64,000 bases of DNA, from positions 124,001-188,000 of the forward strand of contig JAJDTP010000019.1 of the NCBI GenBank assembly GCA_022827095.1. The letters run 5' to 3'. Origin of the DNA: Dehalococcoidia bacterium. Its GTDB lineage: Bacteria; Chloroflexota; Dehalococcoidia; Lucifugimonadales; UBA3495. The position numbers and the translations under genes are program-made. Position 1 is the first letter of the stretch; every line of letters begins with the position of its first letter. This document shows positions 56,101 through 63,632 of this stretch, in pieces. A model generated the notes under the pieces. That model searched no databases. It was not told the DNA's origin and saw only the letters and a program-made list of their open reading frames with translations.

Positions 56101-56952
56101 GTAGGCAGCGACGGTCTCGGGCGTAATCCATTGGATCACCAGGCCGCCGGCGAACCCCGCCAGGATCATGGCCGGGCCCAGCCGCCACAGGTAGCGGAGG
56201 CTGGACTTCAGCCAGTCCTTCAATCCGGTGGAGGCGATGTCTCGCCAGGTGGCTGACTCCTGGGCCTCGTCGTGGGCGGGATTCCCGAAAATGTCCGCCA
56301 AACGGACCTGACGCCTGACGAGCAGGGCCACCAACGGGCCCAGCACCAGTACCCCCGCGATGCTGACCGCGATGCGTGTGCTGGCCAGCATGGGCGTGAA
56401 GACCAGGGCCACCATCACCAGCGCGGGCACGTTCAGGGTTGAGGATCCCTGGGTCATGGCGATGGCGGTTTCCACCGGGGCCCCGCGGTTCCGAAAAGCT
56501 GACGCTATCGGAACGATGCACGCGGAGCACAGGTTCATGGAAGAGCCGACGGCGAATCCGCGCAGGATCCCCTTGATGCCGCCGCCGGTGAAACGTGAGC
56601 CTCCCCCGCCGGGGAACAGGAACACCTCGGTTATGCCGGCGGCGAGGAACGCGAAGATCATCCCCGCCGTCACCAGCTTCAGGTAGCTCGTCGAGAAGTC
56701 CCACCACCGTTCCCAGAACCCGGTTTCGGGTTCCCGGTTGATGCAAAACCCCTGGAAGCACTCGGCTTGCGGAGCATTGACGCCCGCCAGGTCGGCCTCG
56801 ACCGTGTCCAGCTTGGGTATGCGATTGAACGCCAGGAACAGACCCAGAATAACGGCCAACAGCACAATGCCGATGACCCGCTTTTTCTTCAGCGCCGTAT
56901 CAAACAACCGAAGTTGCTTGGCGGCAGCGATTCGTCGCGTTGCCTGTACCAT
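53119..56952 (-). CDS. Large fusion: permease domain, TolB-like propeller, IPT/TIG, FG-GAP propeller and ASPIC/UnbV
   Basis: 1277 residues in one frame. Residues 1 to about 378 form a permease domain of about nine TM helices, with MNLCSACIVPIASAFRNRG and TLNVPALVMVALVFTP, like the ArsP/DUF318 permease family. Residues about 380-660 hold six PD40/TolB-type units (FSSDRDGDFEIYSMLPDGS, AFVSDRHGSPEIYLMNADGS). About 665-755 is an IPT/TIG-like domain (GSLVAISGAGMEESSRVTIG). About 760-1190 are FG-GAP/VCBS units with Ca-binding DFNNDGLQD, DYDNDGDQDLY and DFNNDGCLDLY. About 1195-1265 is an ASPIC/UnbV end (GIGARVTVVADGRTQIRE). The last helix should place the propellers outside the cell. I know no characterised protein with this whole architecture. 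Confidence 0.9.
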   Translation of the reverse strand: MVQATRRIAAAKQLRLFDTALKKKRVIGIVLLAVILGLFLAFNRIPKLDTVEADLAGVNAPQAECFQGFCINREPETGFWERWWDFSTSYLKLVTAGMIFAFLAAGITEVFLFPGGGGSRFTGGGIKGILRGFAVGSSMNLCSACIVPIASAFRNRGAPVETAIAMTQGSSTLNVPALVMVALVFTPMLASTRIAVSIAGVLVLGPLVALLVRRQVRLADIFGNPAHDEAQESATWRDIASTGLKDWLKSSLRYLWRLGPAMILAGFAGGLVIQWITPETVAAYLGDDVSGIAVAATLGILINVPLLFEIPLVAVLMLVGMGAAPAAALLFGAAAAGPFTLWGLSRVMPKKAVAAFAAGTWTLSMVGGVGLLFIGPFFLDNSDSRIVFSSDRDGDFEIYSMLPDGSDLKRLSNNTNYDDMAAWSPDGKKIAFVSDRHGSPEIYLMNADGSRVRRLTEDDGPDNALPTWSPDGSRIAYSSERDGNREIYVMDDDGSNSVNLTGHPGYDSSPSWSSDGQRIVFNSRRDGNLEIYVMDADGSGQMRLTRNATSDEFPAWSPDGSKIAFSSSRTGRRAVYVMDADGSHPAQITGDAFNDYWPSWSPDGDRIVFSSDRYGDPEIMAMNADGSHQVNLSHGIGADHGAAWRAGNLAPPNTHGPRISALEPAAAATSGGSLVAISGAGMEESSRVTIGGVEAAVLEFLDSHTMTVAVPAHQAGVVDVVITNPDGRTRTLPGGFAYHPPIFTDVAREAGVTFQHFRDPVDRIPLGAGVVVFDFNNDGLQDIYVASKPSWGESPDQIDGANALYRNDGNGSFTDVAEGAGVDELMGLSNGGCAADYDNDGDQDLYVTNWGSSKLFRNNGSGAFDDVTDRAGLGDPDPSYRSMGCAWGDYDRDGHLDFVVVRHMEESDMDALDLRVFYLAVRPLGLFHNNGDGTFTEVSHLLGDNGSPEKIPGEYGNLWGAGFQPGWVDFDNDGDSDLYVVNDFGRDAQPNVLWRNDGPAADGIWKFEDISRDSRADVAMFGMGLAVGDYDLDGHFDLYVTNIEDNVLLTNNGDGLTFTETAADAGAGMGSFQRRQRVSWGTVFFDYDNDGWEDLYVASGHLDSDPFTNHRHQPNLLLRNTWEGTFEDVSSISGADDRGVGRGVAYADFNNDGCLDLYVANMGLAGDEAQSARLFRNNCAGDANWLRVRTVGTVSNRDGIGARVTVVADGRTQIREIAAGSSNKSQNMLPAHFGLGSASRADTVQIRWPSGIVQTLHDMPPNQQLIIVEDSLSGSGR

Positions 56953-57067
56953 GACAATAACTGGTAGCGCCGCCGTTTGAACGTTGTGGATTTCGCCGGA
57001 ATGCGCGGATGGTATGCGCGGGGCAATATGCCGTCAATGGCGGGGTGACGGCATCCGGTCTCAAGTC

Positions 57068-57187
57068 GTCACTCCGGCGAAAGAATGTCGCCCCGTACTT
57101 GATACGAGGCCGGAGTCCAGAAATCGCTTGCGCAAGCGACGTCCCCGTTCGGAAGCGTCCCTGGATTCCGGCTCAAGGCGGGAATGA
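57068..57187. repeat. Repeat D2, imperfect palindrome with CCGG ends
   Basis: Ends gtcactccggc (57068-57078) and a near-complement ending cgggaatgac. The interior holds aatcgcttgcgcaagcga, a small palindrome. Its text resembles the fragment at 31073-31129. Located between the fusion gene and MFS gene. Confidence 0.65.
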
Positions 57188-57219
57188 CTGTACAACCTCG
57201 AAAATGGCCCATGAACTCC

Positions 57220-57404
57220 GAACAGGTACTCCGGGAGGCAACAATTCAGACTTGCGGGGAAGTGTCATTGCCAGCGCAGCGCGGCAATCTCGTTGGCGTA
57301 GGGGAGTCCTTTGAGGCAGACGTGGCTGCCACGGTGTCGAGATTGCCACGGCGCAAGCGCCTCGCAATGACGGCCTCCTGGATTCTGAACAGGTACTCCG
57401 GGAG
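57220..57404. repeat. Palindromic repeat B4 flanked by direct repeats
   Basis: The core 57265-57370 begins tcattgccagcg and ends cgcaatga. A direct repeat of 18 bases, gaacaggtactccgggag, occurs at 57220-57237 and again at 57387-57404. The inner left flank (caattcagacttgcgg) resembles the complement of the right flank of the element at 25901. No gene inside. Confidence 0.8.
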
Positions 57405-57468
57405 CGGTTCGTTGACTCCCGTTTAAATGCAATGCTACGGTGGGCCACCCTGACCAACCGGAGCCGCG

Positions 57469-58707
57469 ATGCGCCGGATTGACTATCGCTGGATCATACT
57501 GGGCACGGGGTTCGCGATCCTGTTTTTCAACGGCGGGTCGCGCTCTGCCCTGGGGCTCATGCTGAAGCCCATGGTCGACGGACTCACGTGGTCTCGCTCG
57601 GTGCTGTCGCTGGGCGTCACGGCGTACATGCTGGTCTCCGCCGCGGCCATGCCCTTTGTGGGGCGCCTGGCGGATCGCTACGACCTCCGCTGGATCATGG
57701 GCATCGGAGCCGTGGTGGGCGCCGTTGGCCTCGCCCTGATGAGCGTCATATCCTCGCCGTGGCAGCTGTTCCTGGTGTACGGGGTGGTCTTCGCGCTGGG
57801 CAACGCCGGCATGTCCAATCCCATCGTGAGCGTCATGATCGTCCGGTGGTTCCCTAACCGGCGCGGCGTTGCCAACAGCGTGGCGGTCTCCGGCAACGCC
57901 ATCGGCCAACTGGTGATAGTCGGACTGCTGGCCCAGTCGCTGGTGCGGTTCGGCTGGCGTCTCTCCTACGCGGCGCTGGGGCTGGCCAACCTCGTGTTGT
58001 TGGCGCCGATTGTTGTGGCGGCGGTGCGATCAGCCCAGGCAGCGCCCGCAAGCTCGGGAACGCCGTTCGCGAGAGCGCCAGCGGGACAGGGTGAGGAGCA
58101 AGCCAGGGAGGGTCCGCTTCTCACGTCGATTCAGCTCTGGCTGCTCCTGGTGGTTTACGCCATCTGCGGCTTCCAGGACTTCTTCGTCCAAACCCACGTG
58201 GTGGCCTTCGCCCTGGACACGGGAATGGGCACGGTGGTCGCGGGGTACCTGCTGGCGCTCATGGGCGTGATGGGCCTGCTGGGCGTCATGGCCTCCGGCT
58301 ATCTCGCTGACAAGCTGGGCCCCGGCCGGCCGACGCTGGTCTGCTTCGTGATGCGCATCGGGATTTTCTTGCTGGTCATCCTGAGCCAGGACCAACCGTC
58401 GGTAATGATCTTCGCGCTGCTGTACGGCTTCACCTTCCTGATGACGGCGCCGCTGACGGTGATGTTTTCCGGCAACATTTTTGGCGCCAACCGGTTGGGA
58501 AGGGTCAGCGGAACCATCTCCGGCGTGCACCAGGTCAGCGGCGGGCTGGGCGCCCTGGCCGGCGCCCTGTCGTTCGACATCTGGGGCAGCTACGACCGCG
58601 CCTTCATGCTGATGCTGGCCCTGTCGATTATCGCGACGGTGAGCACCCTCCTGGTGCGGGACAAGGAGACCAGGGGCGCGCCGCAGCATGGGATGATTTG
58701 CCTCTAG
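57469..58707 (+). CDS. MFS transporter, monocarboxylate/oxalate-type
   Basis: 412 residues, about 12 TM helices. GTGFAILFFNGGSRSALGLM and FVGRLADRYDLRWIMGIGAV are typical of the first half; GYLADKLGPGRPTLVCFVMR repeats the loop 2-3 motif in the second. The pattern resembles the OxlT/monocarboxylate subgroup. It is convergent with the LLM oxidoreductase gene. Substrate unknown; a small organic acid is plausible. Confidence 0.9.
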   Translation: MRRIDYRWIILGTGFAILFFNGGSRSALGLMLKPMVDGLTWSRSVLSLGVTAYMLVSAAAMPFVGRLADRYDLRWIMGIGAVVGAVGLALMSVISSPWQLFLVYGVVFALGNAGMSNPIVSVMIVRWFPNRRGVANSVAVSGNAIGQLVIVGLLAQSLVRFGWRLSYAALGLANLVLLAPIVVAAVRSAQAAPASSGTPFARAPAGQGEEQAREGPLLTSIQLWLLLVVYAICGFQDFFVQTHVVAFALDTGMGTVVAGYLLALMGVMGLLGVMASGYLADKLGPGRPTLVCFVMRIGIFLLVILSQDQPSVMIFALLYGFTFLMTAPLTVMFSGNIFGANRLGRVSGTISGVHQVSGGLGALAGALSFDIWGSYDRAFMLMLALSIIATVSTLLVRDKETRGAPQHGMICL

Positions 58708-58737
58708 GCGCGCACGATATCCCGCTGTTTGGGCTCC

Positions 58738-59865
58738 CTAATTGGCGAAGCGCGGCATAACTTTGGTGGCGAAGTTCTCCAGGTTGCGCAGGATTTGGCG
58801 CTGCGACAGGCCGGAATGGGCAAACTCCACCAGCAGGTAGTCCAGGTTGCACACCTCACGTAGCTCGTGGATCTTCTCCGCGACGTTGTCCGGCGAGCCC
58901 ACCAACAGAGTGCGAGGCTCCAGGAAGTCCCAGTCCAGCTTCGTGTCGGGTTCAAGCTCCTCGCCGGGGTTGGTGAACACCTGCCGCCCGCGGAAAGGAT
59001 CATTGAATATGAAGGCGGACATGATGGCGGCCTCAGCGTCGCGCCTGGCCTCTTCCATGGATGAGGCGACGTAGGTGGACCGCATGACGGCCTGATCCTC
59101 GCCCAACTTGAACGGACGGTTTTCCAATTCGGAGCGCGCCTCGGCGTAGATTCCCATGCGCTGGCGGATTCGCCGCGGAGGTGGCTGCCAGTAGCAGGCT
59201 TTCAGTCCCATGCGGGCGGCGGTGGCGACCGAGCGATCGGTGGACACGGTCATCCACAGCGGCGGGTGCGGCTGCTGGTGGGGGCGCGGGGTGACGCGCA
59301 GGCGAGTGACCCGGTCGCCCTCCTGCCACGCCGGGTCGGAAGCCAGCGCCGGGTGGGAGAAAACGGTGTCGAGAACGGGGAAGGTGTAGTTGGTCCCCTG
59401 GTGGTCGAAATACTCATCAGCCCAGATCTTGCGGACGATGTCGACGATTTCCTGGAAAAGCTCACGGTTCTCGGCATCTTTGCGTGGGTCCGCGTTGGGG
59501 TGAAATTGCGGCCCCTCGTAGGGCCAGATGCCCCGGCCAAACCCCACTTCAAGGCGGCCTCCGCTCATGTTGTCCAGCATGGCCAGGTCTTCGGCCAGCC
59601 GTATGGGATGCCACCAGGTGGCGATGTTCGCCATCTGGCCGATGCGAATGCGGGAGGTGCGGGCGGCGAGGTCAGCGCCCAGCAGTATCGGATTGGGCAG
59701 GTCGCCCACGCCAAACGGCGTGAAGTGGTGCTCGCCGAGCCAGATGGCCTCGTAGCCGAGCTCCTCCGCGAGGACGGCCTGTTGTCGGAGGTTATCCAGA
59801 AACCCGGCCGCGTCGGTGGCCTCGCCGGCGGACGCCGCCACGGTCGTGAATGCTGCGAATCGCAC
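58738..59865 (-). CDS. LLM-class flavin-dependent monooxygenase (luciferase-like)
   Basis: 375 residues from a GTG at 59865 with aggaag upstream. YEAIWLGEHHFTPFGVGDLP, RIRIGQMANIATWWHPIRLA and LDNMSGGRLEVGFGRGIWPY are the family core. It uses reduced flavin and oxygen to oxidise small organic molecules, acting with a flavin reductase not present here. The NHL-propeller gene lies 46 bases upstream on the same strand, so they may be cotranscribed. Such enzymes are abundant in SAR202 genomes. Confidence 0.93.
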   Translation of the reverse strand: MRFAAFTTVAASAGEATDAAGFLDNLRQQAVLAEELGYEAIWLGEHHFTPFGVGDLPNPILLGADLAARTSRIRIGQMANIATWWHPIRLAEDLAMLDNMSGGRLEVGFGRGIWPYEGPQFHPNADPRKDAENRELFQEIVDIVRKIWADEYFDHQGTNYTFPVLDTVFSHPALASDPAWQEGDRVTRLRVTPRPHQQPHPPLWMTVSTDRSVATAARMGLKACYWQPPPRRIRQRMGIYAEARSELENRPFKLGEDQAVMRSTYVASSMEEARRDAEAAIMSAFIFNDPFRGRQVFTNPGEELEPDTKLDWDFLEPRTLLVGSPDNVAEKIHELREVCNLDYLLVEFAHSGLSQRQILRNLENFATKVMPRFAN

Positions 59866-59911
59866 GCCGGGCTTCCTGATGCGCTTTCGTGTGCCGGAGA
59901 TTTGCTAGCCG

Positions 59912-60748
59912 TCACGTCACGCGAGCCAGCTTCTGCACGCGCTGGTTGGAGGTGTCGGCGCCGTAGATGTTGCCTTGAGAGTCGGTGTACACCTGGTGGG
60001 CATACTCGAAGGTCCGGCCCCGGGCCAGCAGTTCGCCGTCCAGGGTGAGGATGCTGAGGCGGGGCACTTGGTCGGTGACGTAGACCCGCTGGTCGGCGTC
60101 GATGTGGACGCCCATGGGGCATTTGAAGTCGGTCCACTGGTCAAGGAACTCACCGTCGACGGTGAACACCTGCACGCGGTTGTTCTCCCGGTCGGCGACG
60201 TAGACCCGGCCGTCGGCGGACACGCGGATGCTGTGGGGCACGATGAACTGGCCGGGTCCGCGACCGGGGCTGCCGAAGGAGGCGATCAGCGAACCGTCGG
60301 CGGCGAGACGATGCACGGAGGAGTTGCCGTAGCCGTCGGCGACGAACAACTCGCCGGAGGGGGCCACGCAGACGTCAGCCGGGTGATTGAACGGGGCCTG
60401 GAGTGCGGCGCGGTCCCGAGTGCCAATGGAGGCCAGCAGTTCGCCGTCGACGGAGTACTTTAGAATCTGGTGCGCGTCCCGGTCCACCAGGTACACGGAG
60501 TCGTCGGGGCCGATGTGGATGTGGTGAGCGTCGGCGGGCACGCCGACGGGCCTGGGCCAGGCGGCCACCGGGTTCCCGTCGCGGTCGAATACCAGGACGG
60601 GCGGGCCCTGACGCTGGAACACGTAGACCCGGTCCCGGCTGTCCACGGCGACGCCGCTGATGCCCTGAAACCCTTGGCCCACCGGGAGGCGGGGCCATTC
60701 CGGTTGGTATTCGTAGATGAACTCGCCCATGCCGACGGTTATGGCCAT
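59912..60748 (-). CDS. NHL-repeat beta-propeller protein, second copy
   Basis: 278 residues from the ATG at 60748 (gaggag upstream); a longer frame to 60829 lacks support. Six NHL units, for example GVAVDSRDRVYVFQRQGPPV, DVCVAPSGELFVADGYGNSS and SIRVSADGRVYVADRENNRV. No signal peptide is seen. It is a homologue of 16716-17663 and is followed by a flavin monooxygenase gene, so it may bind or process the same substrate. Confidence 0.88.
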   Translation of the reverse strand: MAITVGMGEFIYEYQPEWPRLPVGQGFQGISGVAVDSRDRVYVFQRQGPPVLVFDRDGNPVAAWPRPVGVPADAHHIHIGPDDSVYLVDRDAHQILKYSVDGELLASIGTRDRAALQAPFNHPADVCVAPSGELFVADGYGNSSVHRLAADGSLIASFGSPGRGPGQFIVPHSIRVSADGRVYVADRENNRVQVFTVDGEFLDQWTDFKCPMGVHIDADQRVYVTDQVPRLSILTLDGELLARGRTFEYAHQVYTDSQGNIYGADTSNQRVQKLARVT

Positions 60749-61259
60749 TTCGTTCGTCTCCTCGGTCCGGGGTTCGTGCGTGTAGAGGCTACATTTGCCA
60801 GGATAAGCGGGATTGAAAGGACGGCGCATAGGATAGTGGCGACAGCGGCCAGGCGATGAACCGTTGTCGCCGGGATGAATGCGGTTGGCTACCTCCCGGG
60901 GTTGAGGTTGTGCGGATTGATCAGAGATTGCAGACGGTTTTTCAATGTATGACCAGGTTCCGAGCGGTTATCAGCCCTACGGCCGGAGGATTTGCGCTGG
61001 TTTTTTGCTCTCATTGTCCATGCCCAAGGCATGGCGGGCTGTGGCGGGCCCGGTGGCCGAGGAGACTACACCGGTTAGAGTGGCCGGCGACAGTCTCATG
61101 CAGAGGCCGTTAGCGACTTGGATGCTGATGAGGTTGGCCGTGCACGCTCGGAGCCTGGTCAAATGGATCGGGATTTACCGCCTGCGAGTCCATTATAGAG
61201 CATCAGTTCTGATTGAATCAAGGGAGCGCAGGCATGAACTGCCGGCCCACTTTCGTGAT
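60749..61259. other. Intergenic region, no supported gene
   Basis: About 510 bases between the divergent NHL and amine oxidase genes. Open frames exist (for example 60945 onward) but run into the following repeat and show no family sequence or ribosome-binding site. I see no clear promoter. Confidence 0.4.
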
Positions 61260-61371
61260 CGTCAGAATCAGGATTTTCAAGATTTGGGGATTATCAGGAT
61301 TGGAACCGGCCAGCGGTGGAGCTCTCACGATCCTGCCAAATCATAAAATCCGGTAAATCCTCATTGTGATG
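61260..61371. repeat. Palindromic repeat A4 (CAGGAT family)
   Basis: A 112-base imperfect palindrome. Left arm cgtcagaatcaggatttt is nearly identical to that of 44056-44167; the right arm (cggtaaatcctcattgtgatg) is its imperfect complement. It lies upstream of the amine oxidase gene, leaving about 120 bases for a promoter. Confidence 0.8.
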
Positions 61372-61494
61372 TTTCCTCTGAAGTGCCCTGGGCGCGCCCG
61401 ACACGTCCCTTGACCCGGAAACGTGGCGCTGTTAGCGTCCAGTATCTGTCATAGCAATTTACCCACCGGTGCGACCATACCAGAGGAGGTCGTC

Positions 61495-63441
61495 ATGGCC
61501 ATTTCCACCAAGGCGCCTGCACAGTCCGAACCACGTTCAGTGGTATCACATCCCCTGGACCCGCTCACGGCGGACGAGATTACCGAGGCGTCATCGATAC
61601 TGAAATCGCAGCGCGACCTGGGGCCGCGAACGCGGTTCGAAACCGTGGCGCTGCGGGAGCCGCTCAAGGATGACGTGCTCGGGTTCAAGGCGGGCGATAC
61701 GGTGGGGCGCGAGGCGTTCGTGGTGGTGCTGGACAACGACGCCGAGGCCACCTACGAGGCGGTGGTTTCGCTGAACGAACGGCGGGTGGTTTCGTGGGAG
61801 CATATCCCGGGTGTGCAGCCCCGGGTGATGTTTGACGAGTTCATGGAGTGCGAAGCGACAGTTCAGGCGGATCCCGGGTTCATTGCGGCCATCAAGAAGC
61901 GGGACATCACGGATCCCAGCCTGGTGATGGTGGACCCGTGGTCGGCGGGCAACTACGGGTACGAGGACGAAGAGGGCCGGCGGCTGGTGCTGTGTCGCCC
62001 CTTCGCCCGGACCAGCCCCACCGACAACGGCTATGCCCGGCCCATCGAGGGCGTGACCGCCGTGGTGGACCTGAACAAGATGGAAGTGGTGCGCATCGAC
62101 GACTACGGATTCGTGCCCCTGGCGCCGGAGCCCGGCAACTACGGCGCGGAGTTTGTGGGCAAGTTCCGGGAGGACCTGAAGCCGCTGGACATCACCCAGC
62201 CGGAGGGAGCGAGTTTCCAGGTGGACGGCTGGAAAGTCACCTGGCAGAAGTGGCACCTGCGGGTCGGGTTCACGCCGCGAGAGGGGCTGGTGATACACAC
62301 CGTCGGGTACGAGGATCAGGGCCGGGTGCGTCCCATCGTGTACCGGGCGGCGCTGTCCGACATGGTGGTTCCCTACGGCGACCCTGGCAAGGACCACTAC
62401 CGCAAGAACGCCTTCGACGCCGGGGAGTACGGCATCGGTTCGCTGACCAACTCGCTGACCCTGGGCTGCGACTGCCTGGGCGAGATTTACTACTTCGACG
62501 CGGTGCTGAACAGCGGGCAGGGGGAGCCCTTCACCATCCCCAACGCGGTGTGCATGCACGAGGAGGACTACGGCATCCTGTGGAAGCACACCGACTGGCG
62601 CAGCGGGCAGACCGAGGTGCGCCGCTCACGGCGGCTGGTGATTTCCAGCATCGCCACGGTGGGCAACTATGAGTACGGTTTCTTCTGGTACTTCTACCAG
62701 GACGGCACGATCCAGATGGAGATCAAGTTGACCGGCATCATCAACACCGCCGGCATCGCCGATGGCGAGACTCCGAAGTACGGGACGATTGTTGCGCCCC
62801 AATTGAACGCGCATATCCACCAGCACTTCTTCAACTTCCGCATGGACATGAGCGTGGACGGCGAGGAGAACTCGGTATTCGAGGTGAACACGGTGGCCGA
62901 GCCGCCGGGTCCGGACAACCCGCACAACAACGCCTTCTACGCGGAGAAGACCCTGCTGGGTACGGAACATGAGGCGCAGAGGGTGATCGACCCCATGAGC
63001 GGGCGGTACTGGCTGGTGTCCAGTTCCACGGCGAAGAATGCGCTGGGGCAGCCGGTGAGCTACAAGCTCATGCCTGGGGAGAACATCCTCCCCTTCGCGC
63101 ATCCTGACGCCAGCATCATCAAGCGCGCGGGGTTCATGACCAAGCACCTGTGGGTGACGCCCTACCACCGGGACGAGATAGCGGCGACGGGGCCGTACCC
63201 CAACCAGCACCCGGGCGGCGCGGGTCTGCCCGAGTACACCAGGAACAACCGCAACGTGGCGGACACGGACGTGGTGCTCTGGTACACGCTGGGCTACCAC
63301 CACGTGCCGCGGCCGGAGGACTGGCCCATTTCGCCGGTGGCCTACTGCGGGTTCAGCCTGAAGCCGGTGGGGTTTTTCGACACCAACCCGGTGCTGGACG
63401 TGCCGCCCAGCGACCACTGCGACGAGGCTTGCCATCCATAA
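61495..63441 (+). CDS. Copper-containing primary-amine oxidase
   Basis: 648 residues from the ATG at 61495 (GAGGAGG upstream). The TPQ cofactor precursor is Tyr392 in VGNYEYGFFWYF; copper ligands are His440 and His442 in HIHQHFFNFRMD plus a later His. The catalytic base lies in FDAGEYGIGSL, and YRAALSDMVVPYGDP and LGCDCLGEIYYFDAVL complete the catalytic core. It oxidatively deaminates primary amines to aldehyde, ammonia and hydrogen peroxide, with TPQ formed by self-processing. No signal peptide is visible. Only the N2/N3 and catalytic domains are present, as in other bacterial short forms. Confidence 0.96.
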   Translation: MAISTKAPAQSEPRSVVSHPLDPLTADEITEASSILKSQRDLGPRTRFETVALREPLKDDVLGFKAGDTVGREAFVVVLDNDAEATYEAVVSLNERRVVSWEHIPGVQPRVMFDEFMECEATVQADPGFIAAIKKRDITDPSLVMVDPWSAGNYGYEDEEGRRLVLCRPFARTSPTDNGYARPIEGVTAVVDLNKMEVVRIDDYGFVPLAPEPGNYGAEFVGKFREDLKPLDITQPEGASFQVDGWKVTWQKWHLRVGFTPREGLVIHTVGYEDQGRVRPIVYRAALSDMVVPYGDPGKDHYRKNAFDAGEYGIGSLTNSLTLGCDCLGEIYYFDAVLNSGQGEPFTIPNAVCMHEEDYGILWKHTDWRSGQTEVRRSRRLVISSIATVGNYEYGFFWYFYQDGTIQMEIKLTGIINTAGIADGETPKYGTIVAPQLNAHIHQHFFNFRMDMSVDGEENSVFEVNTVAEPPGPDNPHNNAFYAEKTLLGTEHEAQRVIDPMSGRYWLVSSSTAKNALGQPVSYKLMPGENILPFAHPDASIIKRAGFMTKHLWVTPYHRDEIAATGPYPNQHPGGAGLPEYTRNNRNVADTDVVLWYTLGYHHVPRPEDWPISPVAYCGFSLKPVGFFDTNPVLDVPPSDHCDEACHP

Positions 63442-63484
63442 GGTCGGAGCGATACCGGCGCGCTACTCACGCGCACCCAGTTTG

Positions 63485-63573
63485 TCATCGCGAGGAGTGT
63501 AACGACGTGGCGATCTCGTTGCCGTGAGAGTCAGCCTGACTGCGCCGAGATTGCCGCGCTTCGCTCGCAATGA
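63485..63573. repeat. Palindromic repeat B5 (TCATTGCGAG-like core)
   Basis: An 89-base element starting tcatcgcgagg and ending cgcaatga. The internal arms cgatctcgttgcc and ccgagattgccgcg pair imperfectly. It lies between the convergent amine oxidase and sulfite-oxidase-type genes. Confidence 0.7.
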
Positions 63574-63632
63574 CCTTGCCTATGAACTGGGTACGCATCA
63601 GCGGCGCGCTGGGGTGGCCCGGCGATACGAGG

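Noticed and set aside
60945-61346. Possible 133-residue protein in the gap before the amine oxidase
   Set aside because: Runs through a palindromic repeat, lacks a ribosome-binding site and resembles no family.
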